DNA of 64,000 nt from Acinetobacter tibetensis (lineage in GTDB: Bacteria > Pseudomonadota > Gammaproteobacteria > Pseudomonadales > Moraxellaceae), in the NCBI RefSeq assembly GCF_023824315.1, contig NZ_CP098732.1, positions 1,860,001-1,924,000 on the forward strand, written 5' to 3'. Positions 28,894 to 37,611 of this stretch are shown here, in pieces (position 1 is the first letter of the stretch; each line of letters begins with the position of its first letter). The notes under the pieces were generated by a model that saw nothing but the letters and a program-made list of their open reading frames with translations, was not told the origin of the DNA and made no database searches. The translations under genes were made by a program, and so were the position numbers.

Positions 28894-29386
28894 GTTTTCA
28901 ATTTGTAATTAAAATCCAATTTTACCCAAATTTGATTTTATATGTGACCAATAAATGTCGGTTTTACCCAAATCAACTTTTATTGTTTACTTTTCGCAGT
29001 CATGCAATACCATGCCCTGCATGCCTAAATCCCCCTTCAAGTTACACGCTTTTGCCAAATTCAACTTCTTTGGTCTATTTTTTGCTTTATACGACTTAAG
29101 CACTATTAAGCTTTTTCAAATATAGAAGTAGGCTAAGTGTTAGGGTTATGAATATCATATTGATGACATATTTGATCAAAACAATATGTACAGGGAATTA
29201 TTACCTAATAAAATATGAATTATTCATAAAATAAACAGTTCACCATACAAATTGCAATATTAGTGAAAATTTAATGAAAAAATAACGGTATTAGCTATTG
29301 AAATACCCTTTAATTCACAGTACAACATTAGTAACCAATCCGACCGAAACACTAGGTTTAGGTCAAATTCATTAGGAGGGATGGAG
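28894..29386. other. Intergenic region after brnQ
   Basis: About 490 bp of AT-rich sequence. The only clear element is the Shine-Dalgarno AGGAGGG at 29374-29380 for the next gene. No hairpin with a U-run follows brnQ, and no RNA gene was recognised. Confidence 0.5.
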
Positions 29387-29629
29387 ATGTTATCATTACA
29401 TTTCAACAAGCAAGTCTTCATTAACGCTCTAAAAGCAAACAAGAATATGGTCACGTACTTAAGTACAACTGTGGCACTTATGCTTACTTTGCTTTTTCAC
29501 GGACTTATTCAAGGGCATCTGAAAGCTGAATATTTTGCATACGCTCTTTTCGTCTCTGCAGCATTTTACAGTTGGGCTGTCATTGATCAAAAAGTCCGTG
29601 CCCAGAAAAAATCTAAGAATTTCGATTGA
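29387..29629 (+). CDS. Small two-helix membrane protein, function unknown
   Basis: The start is placed at the second ATG (29387) because AGGAGG at 29374-29379 is 7 nt from it but only 1-2 nt from the first ATG (29381). The product is about 80 residues with two predicted membrane helices (YLSTTVALMLTLLFHGLIQG and YFAYALFVSAAFYSWAVI) and a basic tail (DQKVRAQKKSKNFD). The strong ribosome site argues that it is expressed. No family recognised; it stands alone. Confidence 0.6.
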   Translation: MLSLHFNKQVFINALKANKNMVTYLSTTVALMLTLLFHGLIQGHLKAEYFAYALFVSAAFYSWAVIDQKVRAQKKSKNFD

Positions 29630-29675
29630 ACAGATGGATGATTATTCATCCATCTTTAAAAAAGTATATAAATAA

Positions 29676-30131
29676 TTAAAATAAATTAAGTCCCGCACCT
29701 AGTACCAACATTCCCGTCGCAAACAGTTCACCTACCACCAGTAAAACCATCGCTAAAGTCATCATCGTTCGTGGTAAAACCTTTTTACCCAATTGATGTG
29801 GTACTTTAAATTGATTCGTGGTGTCTTTTAAATAACCATGCAACACATAGCTCAATATTGATGCACTAAAGAAAATCAAATTAATAACCACAAAAATCAG
29901 ATTCCACATTTCTGACCAAATAGAAAATTCAGCAAGCACAGCCAAAATCAAACTTGCAGATGCATACAACAAGCTACTTCTATGCGCGATATCCACATAA
30001 TAATGTGCTCTTGCCTGAGTAGAATGTCTAATCTGCCAGTATTTCCAAACCCCTGTTAACATACCCAACCACAAATACACACCACTAAAAAGAATTGCCA
30101 ATTTCATAGCAATTGAAAAATGATCAAACAC
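29676..30131 (-). CDS. Four-helix membrane protein, function unknown
   Basis: The 151-residue protein has four hydrophobic segments (KLAILFSGVYLWLGMLTGVW, SLLYASASLILAVLA, WNLIFVVINLIFFSASILSY, MTLAMVLLVVGELFATGMLV), with HRSSLLYASA between helices one and two. The GTG at 30131 is the start, preceded by GGAGG at 5-nt spacing, which supports the non-ATG choice. It converges with the small membrane protein gene. No family recognised. Confidence 0.6.
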   Translation of the reverse strand: MFDHFSIAMKLAILFSGVYLWLGMLTGVWKYWQIRHSTQARAHYYVDIAHRSSLLYASASLILAVLAEFSIWSEMWNLIFVVINLIFFSASILSYVLHGYLKDTTNQFKVPHQLGKKVLPRTMMTLAMVLLVVGELFATGMLVLGAGLNLF

Positions 30132-30245
30132 CGCCCCTCCTTACCCTTCTTAAATATGAATTTTCTGACTTCTAAGTCATACTTTTAATAAGTTTCTTTT
30201 TAGAACTTGGTTAAAGTAATCTAAAACAGCAAATACATAGTACTT

Positions 30246-31109
30246 ATGAACACTCAACCTCAATCGATTCAAATACAATGTGCTGATGGCTATCAATTAA
30301 GTGCAAAATTCTATCAAAATCAAATAAATTCCGACAAAACCTTCCCCATTCTGATTTGCCCTGCCACTGGGATCGTGAAAGAGTTTTATCACGCTTATGC
30401 AGAATGGCTAAATAGTCTTGGACATACTGTCATGTGTTTTGACTTTAGAGGAATTGGCGCTTCATTGCATGGCCCATTGCACCAATCTGAAGCAACCATT
30501 GTCGATTGGGGGCAATTAGATATTACAGCCGCAATTGATTGTTTGTTAGAACAAACTCAAGCCGAAAAAGTGATTCTTCTTGGCCATAGCGCAGGTGGAC
30601 AACTCCTTGGTATTTCATCAAATTACAACAAAGTCGCCAAAATCATTGCTGTTGCAGGATCAACAGGTCATGTCCGCAGCTTAAAAGGTAAAACCAAATT
30701 CCTTGCACCCATTATGTTCAATGTCATTTTCCCAATTTCGAGCAAACTCAAAGGGTTTGGCGCCACCAAGATGATTGGAATGGGTGAAAACCTCCCCAAA
30801 AATGTTGCAAAACAATGGGCTGAATTTTGTGGTACACAAGGTTATGTGATGCATGCGGTAAAGAAACAACGACTTCCTGATTACCATAGCCAGATAACTT
30901 GCCCCATTACTGCAATTTGGGCATCAGACGATGAAATTGCAACTCACCCCAATGTTCAAGCACTACTCAACCTTTACCCAAATGCTGCAACGGCGATGAT
31001 TGAACTCAAACCAAAGCAATTTCAACACAAAAGCATTGGTCATATGCAAATGTTCCGCAAATCACATCGTAATATTTGGGATTTAATTGAACAGCAACTT
31101 TATATTTAG
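30246..31109 (+). CDS. Alpha/beta hydrolase (serine)
   Basis: The nucleophile elbow GHSAGG (Ser near residue 117), acid DDE in IWASDDEIATHP and His in KSIGHMQMFRKS form a complete catalytic triad. The oxyanion-hole region is ICPATGIVKEFYHAYAEWL and the conserved strand is CFDFRGIGAS. There is no signal peptide, so it is cytoplasmic. Length 287. The family is YbaC/YheT-like; the substrate is unknown. A terminator follows 7 bp after the stop. Confidence 0.85.
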   Translation: MNTQPQSIQIQCADGYQLSAKFYQNQINSDKTFPILICPATGIVKEFYHAYAEWLNSLGHTVMCFDFRGIGASLHGPLHQSEATIVDWGQLDITAAIDCLLEQTQAEKVILLGHSAGGQLLGISSNYNKVAKIIAVAGSTGHVRSLKGKTKFLAPIMFNVIFPISSKLKGFGATKMIGMGENLPKNVAKQWAEFCGTQGYVMHAVKKQRLPDYHSQITCPITAIWASDDEIATHPNVQALLNLYPNAATAMIELKPKQFQHKSIGHMQMFRKSHRNIWDLIEQQLYI

Positions 31110-31115
31110 TTTTCC

Positions 31116-31158
31116 CCATCAAGCTGCCTTTATTTCCAATCCAGCTTGATGGCTTTTT
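31116..31158 (+). terminator. Terminator of the alpha/beta hydrolase gene
   Basis: CCATCAAGCTG and CAGCTTGATGG form an 11-bp stem with a 15-nt loop, followed by T5. Confidence 0.8.
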
Positions 31159-31165
31159 ATTCCAT

Positions 31166-31193
31166 AAAAAACGCCCGATTGTTCGGGCGTTTT
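31166..31193. terminator. Terminator downstream of the TerC-family gene
   Basis: AACGCCCGA-TTGT-TCGGGCGTT has an A-run on the left and T-run on the right. It lies 15 bp beyond the minus-strand stop and can act in both directions. Confidence 0.85.
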
Positions 31194-31207
31194 CATCATT
31201 ACATAAC

Positions 31208-32740
31208 TCAGTGGCGATAAATGATTGTCACGAATTTTATGCGATTTTCGTCTAATTCAGTAACTTCAAAATGAACACCTTGATAGTCAAGCTGAGTTCC
31301 AACTCGAACTTCGCCTTGCGCCTTATCCAGAATCAGACCAGCTACAGTCATATAACCAGCATCATCTTCAACTAAATCAAAAACACCGAGTTCAAGCTCA
31401 AGTTGATATAAATCCAACATGCCAGAAGCCTTCCATGTTTGATCATTAATTTTGACCAAGTCTAATTGCTCATCAGCATCAGGGAATTCACCTGCAATTG
31501 CCTCAAAAACATCTAGTGGAGAAATTAAGCCTTTTACATTGGCAAATTCATCTGTGACCAGAACCAATGAACCTTTTGATGTTCTTAACGTATTAATGGC
31601 ATCAATCACTTTCATCTTTTCAAAGATAAAAATTGGACGCTGACGTTTAATCAGTGATTTTAAAGCTTCATCACCATCATCCAACACATCAAGCAATTCT
31701 TTGGCACGCACCACACTAATGACTTTATCCAAGCTGCCGCGGCAGACGGGAAATAAACTATGTGGTACTGCAAGCACCTGCTCTCGAATTTTTTCAGGAG
31801 TATCATTTAAATCAACCCATGAAATCTGATTACGAGGCGTCATAATTGAAGCAACTGAACGCTCTGCCAGAGTTAATACTCCACCAATCATATAGCGTTC
31901 TTCAGCCGCAAAGGCTTCCTGAGCTTCGCTTTGCTCGGCATCCATATGCGAAGGTTCAACTTTTCCACCCATTAATTTTAAGATGGAATCTGCGGTACGA
32001 TGACGCAATGGAATCTTAGATTCATGTTTCGCCACATTTCGCTGGGAATATTGGTTAAAGGCTTCAATCAAAATTGCCACGCCAATACCCGAATAAATAT
32101 AACCTTTCGGAATATGAAAACCGAATCCTTCCGCAATTAGACTAATACCAATTAACAATAGGAAACTTAAACACAGAATAACAACTGTAGGATGACGGTT
32201 TACAAAGCTAGTGAGTGGCTTAGATGCAATTAACATCACAATTACTGCAATAGTTACCGCCGCCATCATCACATAAATATTATCTACCATACCAATGGCA
32301 GTAATGACCGAATCTAGAGAAAAGACCGCATCAAGTACAATAATTTGCGCTACGACTGCCCAGAAACCTGCATAAACAACTGAAGATGTTGATTTAATTT
32401 CAGGCTTACCTTCCATTTTCTCGTGCAACTCGGTCACAGCTTTATAGACCAAGAACAGTCCACCGAAGAGCAAGATTAAGTCACGCCCTGAGAAAGATAA
32501 ATCGGCAATTTGAATGAGCGGTTTGGTTAAAGTAACCAACCACGAGATAACGGATAACAACCCCAATCGCATAACCAATGCGAGAGAAAGACCAATAACA
32601 CGCGCTTTATCGCGCTGCTCTGGTGGAAGTTTATCTGCCAAAATGGCAATAAAGACTAGGTTATCAATACCTAAAACAATTTCTAATACAATTAGAGTAA
32701 GTAAGCCAACCCAAATTCCTGGATCTAATAAAAATTCCAT
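31208..32740 (-). CDS. TerC-family membrane protein with CBS and CorC domains
   Basis: The 510-residue protein joins an N-terminal TerC domain (residues about 1-235; metal-type acidic motif [20 protein letters not shown] and [16 protein letters not shown]) to a CBS pair (about 300-420; [35 protein letters not shown]) and a C-terminal CorC_HlyC domain ([20 protein letters not shown]). TerC proteins are linked to manganese export or tellurite resistance, and CBS/CorC parts sense nucleotides and regulate such transporters. It matches the E. coli YoaE/YegH layout. It is monocistronic with a terminator downstream. Confidence 0.9.
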   Translation of the reverse strand: MEFLLDPGIWVGLLTLIVLEIVLGIDNLVFIAILADKLPPEQRDKARVIGLSLALVMRLGLLSVISWLVTLTKPLIQIADLSFSGRDLILLFGGLFLVYKAVTELHEKMEGKPEIKSTSSVVYAGFWAVVAQIIVLDAVFSLDSVITAIGMVDNIYVMMAAVTIAVIVMLIASKPLTSFVNRHPTVVILCLSFLLLIGISLIAEGFGFHIPKGYIYSGIGVAILIEAFNQYSQRNVAKHESKIPLRHRTADSILKLMGGKVEPSHMDAEQSEAQEAFAAEERYMIGGVLTLAERSVASIMTPRNQISWVDLNDTPEKIREQVLAVPHSLFPVCRGSLDKVISVVRAKELLDVLDDGDEALKSLIKRQRPIFIFEKMKVIDAINTLRTSKGSLVLVTDEFANVKGLISPLDVFEAIAGEFPDADEQLDLVKINDQTWKASGMLDLYQLELELGVFDLVEDDAGYMTVAGLILDKAQGEVRVGTQLDYQGVHFEVTELDENRIKFVTIIYRH

Positions 32741-33498
32741 TATTGGTGCACCTCGATTAACTCAAGGCAAAACTTTAATAAGCTAGACCTGCACGGCGAC
32801 GGATCCATGTAAAACCTCTTTTTAACAATAGATGGTTTTATTATGCATACTCTTTTTGCATTGTAATTACTTTTTTAATTTTTTTTACAATATCAACTTA
32901 TTAGATTTGATTTTCAAGAAAGATTAAAATATTATCCATTGATACAATTCAAATACATTGACCGAGTTGATTGTAACAAAACAAAAAAACTGAATAGTCA
33001 CAGATGATTTAACTCAACCTATTTAAGGATTCATTTTGAATTAAATTATTGATTTAATTAATTATTTAGCATTTAAATATATCTTTTTTTTAGATTAATG
33101 TTTTAAATGACAGAAATGTTTTGTAAACAAAGCTAGTTTTCAAAACATTTTTTTATACTAAAATGAAAAACTTATATGGAATATCAGTTTATTTATTACT
33201 CAATATGTACGGTAAATGAATTGCCTATTCAACCCAGATTGATTTACAGGATTGGTTGCTATGACAAAAGGAACAGGATTGACCTTTTATCTACCCCTAA
33301 TGTGCACTCTTAATTTGCACCAAAACCATACTCATTTAGACCTAGAGCAGCTATTTAAACTCCCTCGGGTGTAACTCGTCATCAAATCACTTCAGATACA
33401 CAAACTGTATTTTGAAAACCTAATCACAATTATATTGCCTAATGTGTCATGTCTCACCTAAAATTAAGCAATATAAAAATAAATATTTGGAATCACAT
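32741..33498. other. Long AT-rich intergenic region before marR
   Basis: About 760 bp between the TerC and MarR genes. A 37-codon ORF (ATG 33261, stop 33372-33374) has no clear ribosome site and no recognisable product. The leader of the TerC gene was inspected for a manganese riboswitch and no convincing match was seen. Promoters of the divergent genes must lie here but none is clear. Confidence 0.5.
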
Positions 33499-33963
33499 AT
33501 GACTAAAAAGTATGCGAAGTTTTTACCTACCACCGATGACTTCACCTTAGAAAACTTTCCTTTTTTTTGGATAACTCAGGTTTATTCACAACACGTGCAA
33601 AAGGTCGATCAAGTCCTAAAAAAGTACGGCTTAGATAATTCTCGTCGTCGTATTTTACTTGCTTTAAAATCCAAACCGAACGCCAGCGTATCTGATCTTT
33701 CTGATATGGTCGTATCCAAAATGTCTACGACGACAAAGATTGTCTATCGCCTTAAGGACGAAGGCTTGGTTAACACCTATTCATGTGAAGATGATGCGCG
33801 TATAACACGGGTCATCCTTACGGAAAAGGGTAATGAAATGACACATAAAATCAATGATTTGACTAGCGCTGTACTTGAACAATCATTTGAAGGTCTAACC
33901 CCTTTACAGATTGAAAAAATGATGGATAGCTTGAAGCACATTTTTAACAATCTGAATCGTTAA
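33499..33963 (+). CDS. MarR-family transcriptional regulator
   Basis: The winged helix-turn-helix of MarR proteins is clear: LKKYGLDNSRRRILLALKSK, ASVSDLSDMVVSKMSTTTKI, wing YSCEDDARITRVILTEKGNE, and a C-terminal dimer helix (LTPLQIEKMMDSLKHIFNNL). The start is set at the ATG at 33499 (MTKKYAKFLPTTDDF, 154 residues) because the frame's earlier ATG at 33442 gives an unusual extension. No neighbour on the same strand suggests a target; a long upstream gap may carry autoregulatory sites. Confidence 0.88.
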   Translation: MTKKYAKFLPTTDDFTLENFPFFWITQVYSQHVQKVDQVLKKYGLDNSRRRILLALKSKPNASVSDLSDMVVSKMSTTTKIVYRLKDEGLVNTYSCEDDARITRVILTEKGNEMTHKINDLTSAVLEQSFEGLTPLQIEKMMDSLKHIFNNLNR

Positions 33964-33975
33964 TTTATAAAATAT

Positions 33976-34005
33976 AAAAAGGGTTTCTGAATAGAAACCC
34001 TTTTT
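33976..34005. terminator. Bidirectional terminator between marR and the SRAP remnant
   Basis: AAAAAGGGTTTC-TGAATA-GAAACCCTTTTT is a perfect 12-bp stem that includes the flanking A and T runs, serving two convergent genes. Confidence 0.92.
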
Positions 34006-34009
34006 ATAT

Positions 34010-34273
34010 TTAGAAAAGATCAAACATATTCAACTGAGGTGTTGGCTTTTCTATTTTTGCTTTAGGCACATGTGAACACTCAAACGCTTCGACAGGAAAT
34101 CCCTGCATAAATTGAGTCATTTGATGTGGCTGTTTTAAGCTTAACCAATGATCAAGATGCTCATGCGGAATGACGACAATTGATCGTTTTACATCACCAG
34201 GTTCATGAAACTCTTTCATCATAGGATGATCTATTGCATCCATATCAAACATTGATGAAACCTTGACTAACCT
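34010..34273 (-). pseudogene. Truncated SRAP (YedK/HMCES-like) gene, C-terminal part
   Basis: The C-terminal section reads DHPMMKEFHEPGDVKRSIVV followed by IPHEHLDHWLSLKQP, the end of an SOS-response-associated peptidase domain, which normally has about 200-230 residues and shields abasic sites in single-stranded DNA through Cys2. Only about 80-87 codons remain; the open frame meets a TAA at 34274-34276. The catalytic Cys and the first two thirds are missing, and no MCGRF-type start was seen elsewhere in the window. The break lies next to the integrase gene, so insertion of a mobile element is the likely cause. Confidence 0.7.
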
Positions 34274-34362
34274 TTAATTACCTTTCTTTGTATCTATATG
34301 ATTTTATTAAATTGATACACTTACTATGCATAACCTTGTGTGACATGACATTACTTTTATTT

Positions 34363-34413
34363 GTGAGTAATATCGTGAGTAACCTTTTTTAAACCATAAT
34401 GGTTGTTACTCAC
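34363..34413. repeat. GTGAGTAAC repeats at the integrase 5' end
   Basis: Direct copies GTGAGTAA (34363-34370) and GTGAGTAAC (34375-34383) are followed by the inverted copy GTTACTCAC (34405-34413), which ends just before the preferred integrase ATG at 34417. The layout suggests arm-type integrase sites or an autoregulatory operator; this is inference. Confidence 0.5.
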
Positions 34414-34416
34414 ATC

Positions 34417-35634
34417 ATGTTAAACGATCTAAAAATCAAGCAATTAAAAGCCAAAGAAAAACTATACCGAATCGCTGATCATTCAGGTTTATGTATTGAA
34501 GTGCGCCCAACAGGGAAAAAATTTTGGCGCTTTCGTTATCGTTTCCTAAATAAACCGCAAATGCTCACAATTGGGCAATATCCTGAAATTAGTCTGTCCT
34601 ATGCAAGATCTAAAGTAATTGAAATAAGAGAGCAGCTTGCAAAAAATATAGATCCAATAGCATTCAAGAAAAATGAACGACTAGAGGCACTGCAATCTCA
34701 AGAAGAAACATTTAGTGCTCTCGCAATAGAATATTGCAATCATAAAAAGGCCATGAAGTCTAATAATTGGCTTTATGTTCGTGAACTTTCATATGAAATA
34801 GATATATTTCCAGTTATTGGTAATAAACCAATTAAAGATGTAACTTCTGTTGATATTAAGAATATTATGGATAATACTCTTTCCCGTGTCTTGCGTTCTG
34901 GGAAGGGTACTGGTGAAAAGAAAGCAATTTTAGTTCGACAACATATAGCTGAAGTCATGCAGTACGCCATTATTTCAGACAAGCTTGTAAATGACCCAAC
35001 ATATGCATTGCGTGGCTATATTCAATCTCCAGAAGCTGAAAATGCTCAACCTGTTAATTCAAAAGACCGCAAAATTATTATGTCTAAAATTGATAATTAT
35101 TCTGGCGCAATTAGCACCAAGAATGCCTTAAAAACTCTCATCTATACAATGCTCCGTACAGTGGAGATTCGCAGAGCTTTAAAAGAATATATAGACTTTG
35201 AAGCACGCACTTGGACAATTCCAATTGTAACTAAATCTGATTTACTGGCAGGAAAGAGAAATATGAAAAAGAACCGTATTCATATCGTCCCCTTATCCGA
35301 CCAAGTTATTACAATTTTAAAAGCCCAATTTTTAGCATACCCAGATAGCCCATATATCTTTCCTGGTATAAAACCTAATACCATGATTGCAGCAAATACT
35401 TTGAATCAGTCATTTCGAAATATGGGATTAAATCATATTACAATGCATGATTTTAGAGCTACAGCATCCACCGATCTAAATGAAGCAAATTATAATTCGA
35501 ATTGGATTGAGCTTCAGCTTGCTCATGTCAAAGGTGATAAAGTCAAAGCAACTTATGATCATGCTAAATGGCTTAAGGATCGTACAAAAATGATGCAAGA
35601 TTGGGCTGATATTGTTGATAGTTGGAAAGAATAA
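34417..35634 (+). CDS. int: Tyrosine recombinase/integrase (DUF4102, P4-like)
   Basis: An N-terminal arm-binding DUF4102 domain (LNDLKIKQLKAKEKLYRIAD, GKKFWRFRYRFLNKPQMLTI) and SAM-like core domain lead to a catalytic domain. The Arg is in MLRTVEIRRAL, the HxxR box is MHDFRATAST, the second His is in LQLAHVKGD and the nucleophile Tyr is in ATYDHAKWL. The ATG at 34417 (MLNDLKIKQL) is preferred over 34399, since homology begins there. It reads away from the truncated SRAP gene. No tRNA or tmRNA target is visible beside it, which is unusual for this integrase type. Confidence 0.9.
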   Translation: MLNDLKIKQLKAKEKLYRIADHSGLCIEVRPTGKKFWRFRYRFLNKPQMLTIGQYPEISLSYARSKVIEIREQLAKNIDPIAFKKNERLEALQSQEETFSALAIEYCNHKKAMKSNNWLYVRELSYEIDIFPVIGNKPIKDVTSVDIKNIMDNTLSRVLRSGKGTGEKKAILVRQHIAEVMQYAIISDKLVNDPTYALRGYIQSPEAENAQPVNSKDRKIIMSKIDNYSGAISTKNALKTLIYTMLRTVEIRRALKEYIDFEARTWTIPIVTKSDLLAGKRNMKKNRIHIVPLSDQVITILKAQFLAYPDSPYIFPGIKPNTMIAANTLNQSFRNMGLNHITMHDFRATASTDLNEANYNSNWIELQLAHVKGDKVKATYDHAKWLKDRTKMMQDWADIVDSWKE

Positions 35635-35732
35635 AAATGAAAGACTGGTTATATTTTCACATCAAGCATGTGCATATAATAGATGAAACATATGGATTCT
35701 TATGTCGATTGAAACAATATAACTAATGATGA

Positions 35733-36203
35733 TTATTCAATTTCAGAATCAGATAGGTCTTTGGAAATATTAAGGTTAATTTTAAAATTTTCATGTACCC
35801 CCTCCTTAGACCAATCACCGTATATTAAAGCCTGCACATTGATGCCTGAGTCTTTGGATAAATTATTTAACTTTAATAATTTAGTGAATTTAACTGCATC
35901 TTCTTCAGAAAGATAGCCTAGCCTCAAGTCATTCACTAGGACCATTACTCGGCATTTATTATCCTTATTACTAAAATCTCTTACTAAAAATGCTGTAACT
36001 ACTATTTCTACAGAATCGCCTAGTTTAGGACCAATTATTTCAATAAAAGCCCCTTGATAGGGTGCACCATTCATAATTTCATGCTGGAATTTATTTTTTT
36101 GAATATGCTTGAATTTGCCTGATAACTTGAAGTTTTCACTTGAGTTAACCATCACAAAAAAAGTAATGGCTATGATGAACAAAAAAAAGAGTAATAACCA
36201 CAT
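35733..36203 (-). CDS. Membrane-anchored protein with weak HIRAN-like segment
   Basis: The 156-residue protein opens with one hydrophobic helix (WLLLFFLFIIAITFFVMV), then a soluble part. The segment VVTAFLVRDFSNKDNKCRVM followed by VLVNDLRLGYLSEEDAVKF has the spacing of HIRAN domains (N..DxxAV.V...G..vGYLs...A), which bind DNA ends in helicases; similarity is weak and the membrane anchor would be unusual. It converges on the integrase gene and is part of the accessory stretch. Function unknown. Confidence 0.5.
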   Translation of the reverse strand: MWLLLFFLFIIAITFFVMVNSSENFKLSGKFKHIQKNKFQHEIMNGAPYQGAFIEIIGPKLGDSVEIVVTAFLVRDFSNKDNKCRVMVLVNDLRLGYLSEEDAVKFTKLLKLNNLSKDSGINVQALIYGDWSKEGVHENFKINLNISKDLSDSEIE

Positions 36204-36290
36204 TGTCTGCTCTTTGCATGAAATTGTGGGATGATATTAATCTTATCACTAAGAGCGTAAAAAATTCATGCCCATCAACACAATTACTAT

Positions 36291-36488
36291 TTATATAATT
36301 TTAAAAATTTTTCCACTTAAAGTACTTTGAAAAAACATTTCAAAACTAGGGCGAATATCTTCACCATCAACGGTGATATGTCTTATATTCGAATGACATT
36401 GTGTATTGGCAAACTGTTGATCCACTGTTGCTTGAATCGTTTGCTTAACCCCAAACTGATCTTTAATGCAAAGACTATGTTTAAACAT
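36291..36488 (-). CDS. Small protein, function unknown
   Basis: The 65-residue protein MFKHSLCIKDQFGVKQTIQA... contains two cysteines and no membrane helix. Its ATG follows GAGGATATATAT, a good ribosome site also seen, as AGGATATA, before the next two minus-strand genes up to cspA. No family recognised; the chance of a spurious frame is moderate. Confidence 0.4.
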   Translation of the reverse strand: MFKHSLCIKDQFGVKQTIQATVDQQFANTQCHSNIRHITVDGEDIRPSFEMFFQSTLSGKIFKII

Positions 36489-36554
36489 ATATATATCCTC
36501 AATAAAATTGTATTAAAAAAAACTTAAATTTATGATGCTTATTAATTATTATCT

Positions 36555-36782
36555 CTAAGAGACTTTATGACTTAATTTAAATAATTGATTTGGAGAAGCG
36601 TAAAATGTACGGCCATCCAAATTCAAATTAACCTCGATCCCAGATTCCAGCAGAACTCTTTTACCGACTTCAATTTGTTTAAAACCTTGACGTGTATTCT
36701 GAATTTTATTGAGGGGAATTAATGAAACAATAATTTCAGTACCATTTTTTGATTTTGCAATTAAATCATTTATTTTTAACAA
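36555..36782 (-). CDS. Small protein with TTG start, function unknown
   Basis: The 75-residue protein MLKINDLIAKSKNGTEIIVS... is polar and probably a small beta barrel (alternating hydrophobic residues, VLLESGIEVNLNLDGRTFYA). The TTG at 36782 is preceded by AGGATATAAG, which supports this start. It lies between cspA and the 65-residue gene on the same strand. No family recognised. Confidence 0.45.
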   Translation of the reverse strand: MLKINDLIAKSKNGTEIIVSLIPLNKIQNTRQGFKQIEVGKRVLLESGIEVNLNLDGRTFYASPNQLFKLSHKVS

Positions 36783-36834
36783 CTTATATCCTATTTTTTA
36801 GAGATCTTTTACTATTGAAAACAAATTTCAAAGT

Positions 36835-36858
36835 ATAAAAAAGCACTCGTAAGTGCTT
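36835..36858 (-). terminator. Terminator of cspA
   Basis: AAGCACT-CGTA-AGTGCTT is followed on the minus strand by T6, 22 bp after the cspA stop. Confidence 0.8.
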
Positions 36859-36879
36859 TTCACCACTGCTTATTATTAC

Positions 36880-37095
36880 TTAGATAGCAACAATATTTAC
36901 AGCATTCGGTCCTTTTTGACCTTGAGCTACACTGAATTCAACTTGCTGGCCTTCAAGTAAGGTTTTGAAACCTGAACTCGCGATCTCGCTGAAATGAGCA
37001 AAAACATCTGGACCTGATTCTTGTTGAATGAAACCAAAACCTTTAGTCTCGTTAAACCACTTAACAGTACCTTTAACAACATTTGAGTTTGACAT
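36880..37095 (-). CDS. cspA: Cold shock protein, CspA family
   Basis: The 71-residue OB-fold protein contains RNP1 KGFGFI and RNP2 VFAHF, with the usual [20 protein letters not shown] start and [10 protein letters not shown] end. It binds single-stranded RNA and DNA as a chaperone. The ATG follows AGGATATATT. The 516-bp upstream gap leaves room for the long leader typical of cold-shock genes. Which member of the family it is cannot be told. Confidence 0.95.
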   Translation of the reverse strand: MSNSNVVKGTVKWFNETKGFGFIQQESGPDVFAHFSEIASSGFKTLLEGQQVEFSVAQGQKGPNAVNIVAI

Positions 37096-37611
37096 AATAT
37101 ATCCTACTAATTTTTAATAATTTTTAGTCATTTGATTGACTGATTATAACTTTGAAATAATAAAGAATGAGACTTAAAATCTGAAAAAACGAAGGATTAT
37201 GACTAAAACTGCGATACTTAAGGAAGATTTACCGAAACAAGACTTTTTTCTAGTTGAGTTAAATATACACTAAAAACAGAAATAATCAAGTTTTTAAATA
37301 TATATATTTATTATCCTTATAATTAAATTTAAAAAAATCATTAAAAATTATCTTAATTCAATCAGATACAATCATAATTTAATTTTAATTGCCATTAAAT
37401 AAGTTTTATTTGCTCGAATGACTTTTTTAACCTAGTCAATCAATAGGTTTATATAGTTTCATAATGGTGTTAGTTATTCTAATTTTAGAAATGATGTTCG
37501 CCCGATACAAAAAGCTTTTTTGATGTTTTAGCCGCATCTCAACTTTTTAATATCTTGTTTAGAAAACTAGTTAAAGCTGATACATTAAAACTTAAATTAT
37601 AAAAAAACCAG
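37096..37611. other. Divergent intergenic region cspA/lipase
   Basis: 516 bp, very AT-rich. It must hold the cspA promoter and leader and the promoter of the lipase gene. No specific cold-box or hairpin could be assigned by eye. Confidence 0.5.

Noticed and set aside
32741..32860. Manganese (yybP-ykoY) riboswitch before the TerC-family gene
   Set aside because: TerC genes often have one, but the conserved loops are not visible in this leader.
33261..33374. 37-codon ORF upstream of marR
   Set aside because: No ribosome site, no recognisable product, in a long AT-rich gap; chance cannot be excluded.
34253..34400. tRNA or tmRNA attachment site next to the integrase
   Set aside because: No cloverleaf, acceptor stem or tmRNA-like end could be found.
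36204..36290. Missing 5' half of the SRAP gene after the integrase segment
   Set aside because: The gap was read on both strands and contains no MCGRF-type start or SRAP-like coding sequence.
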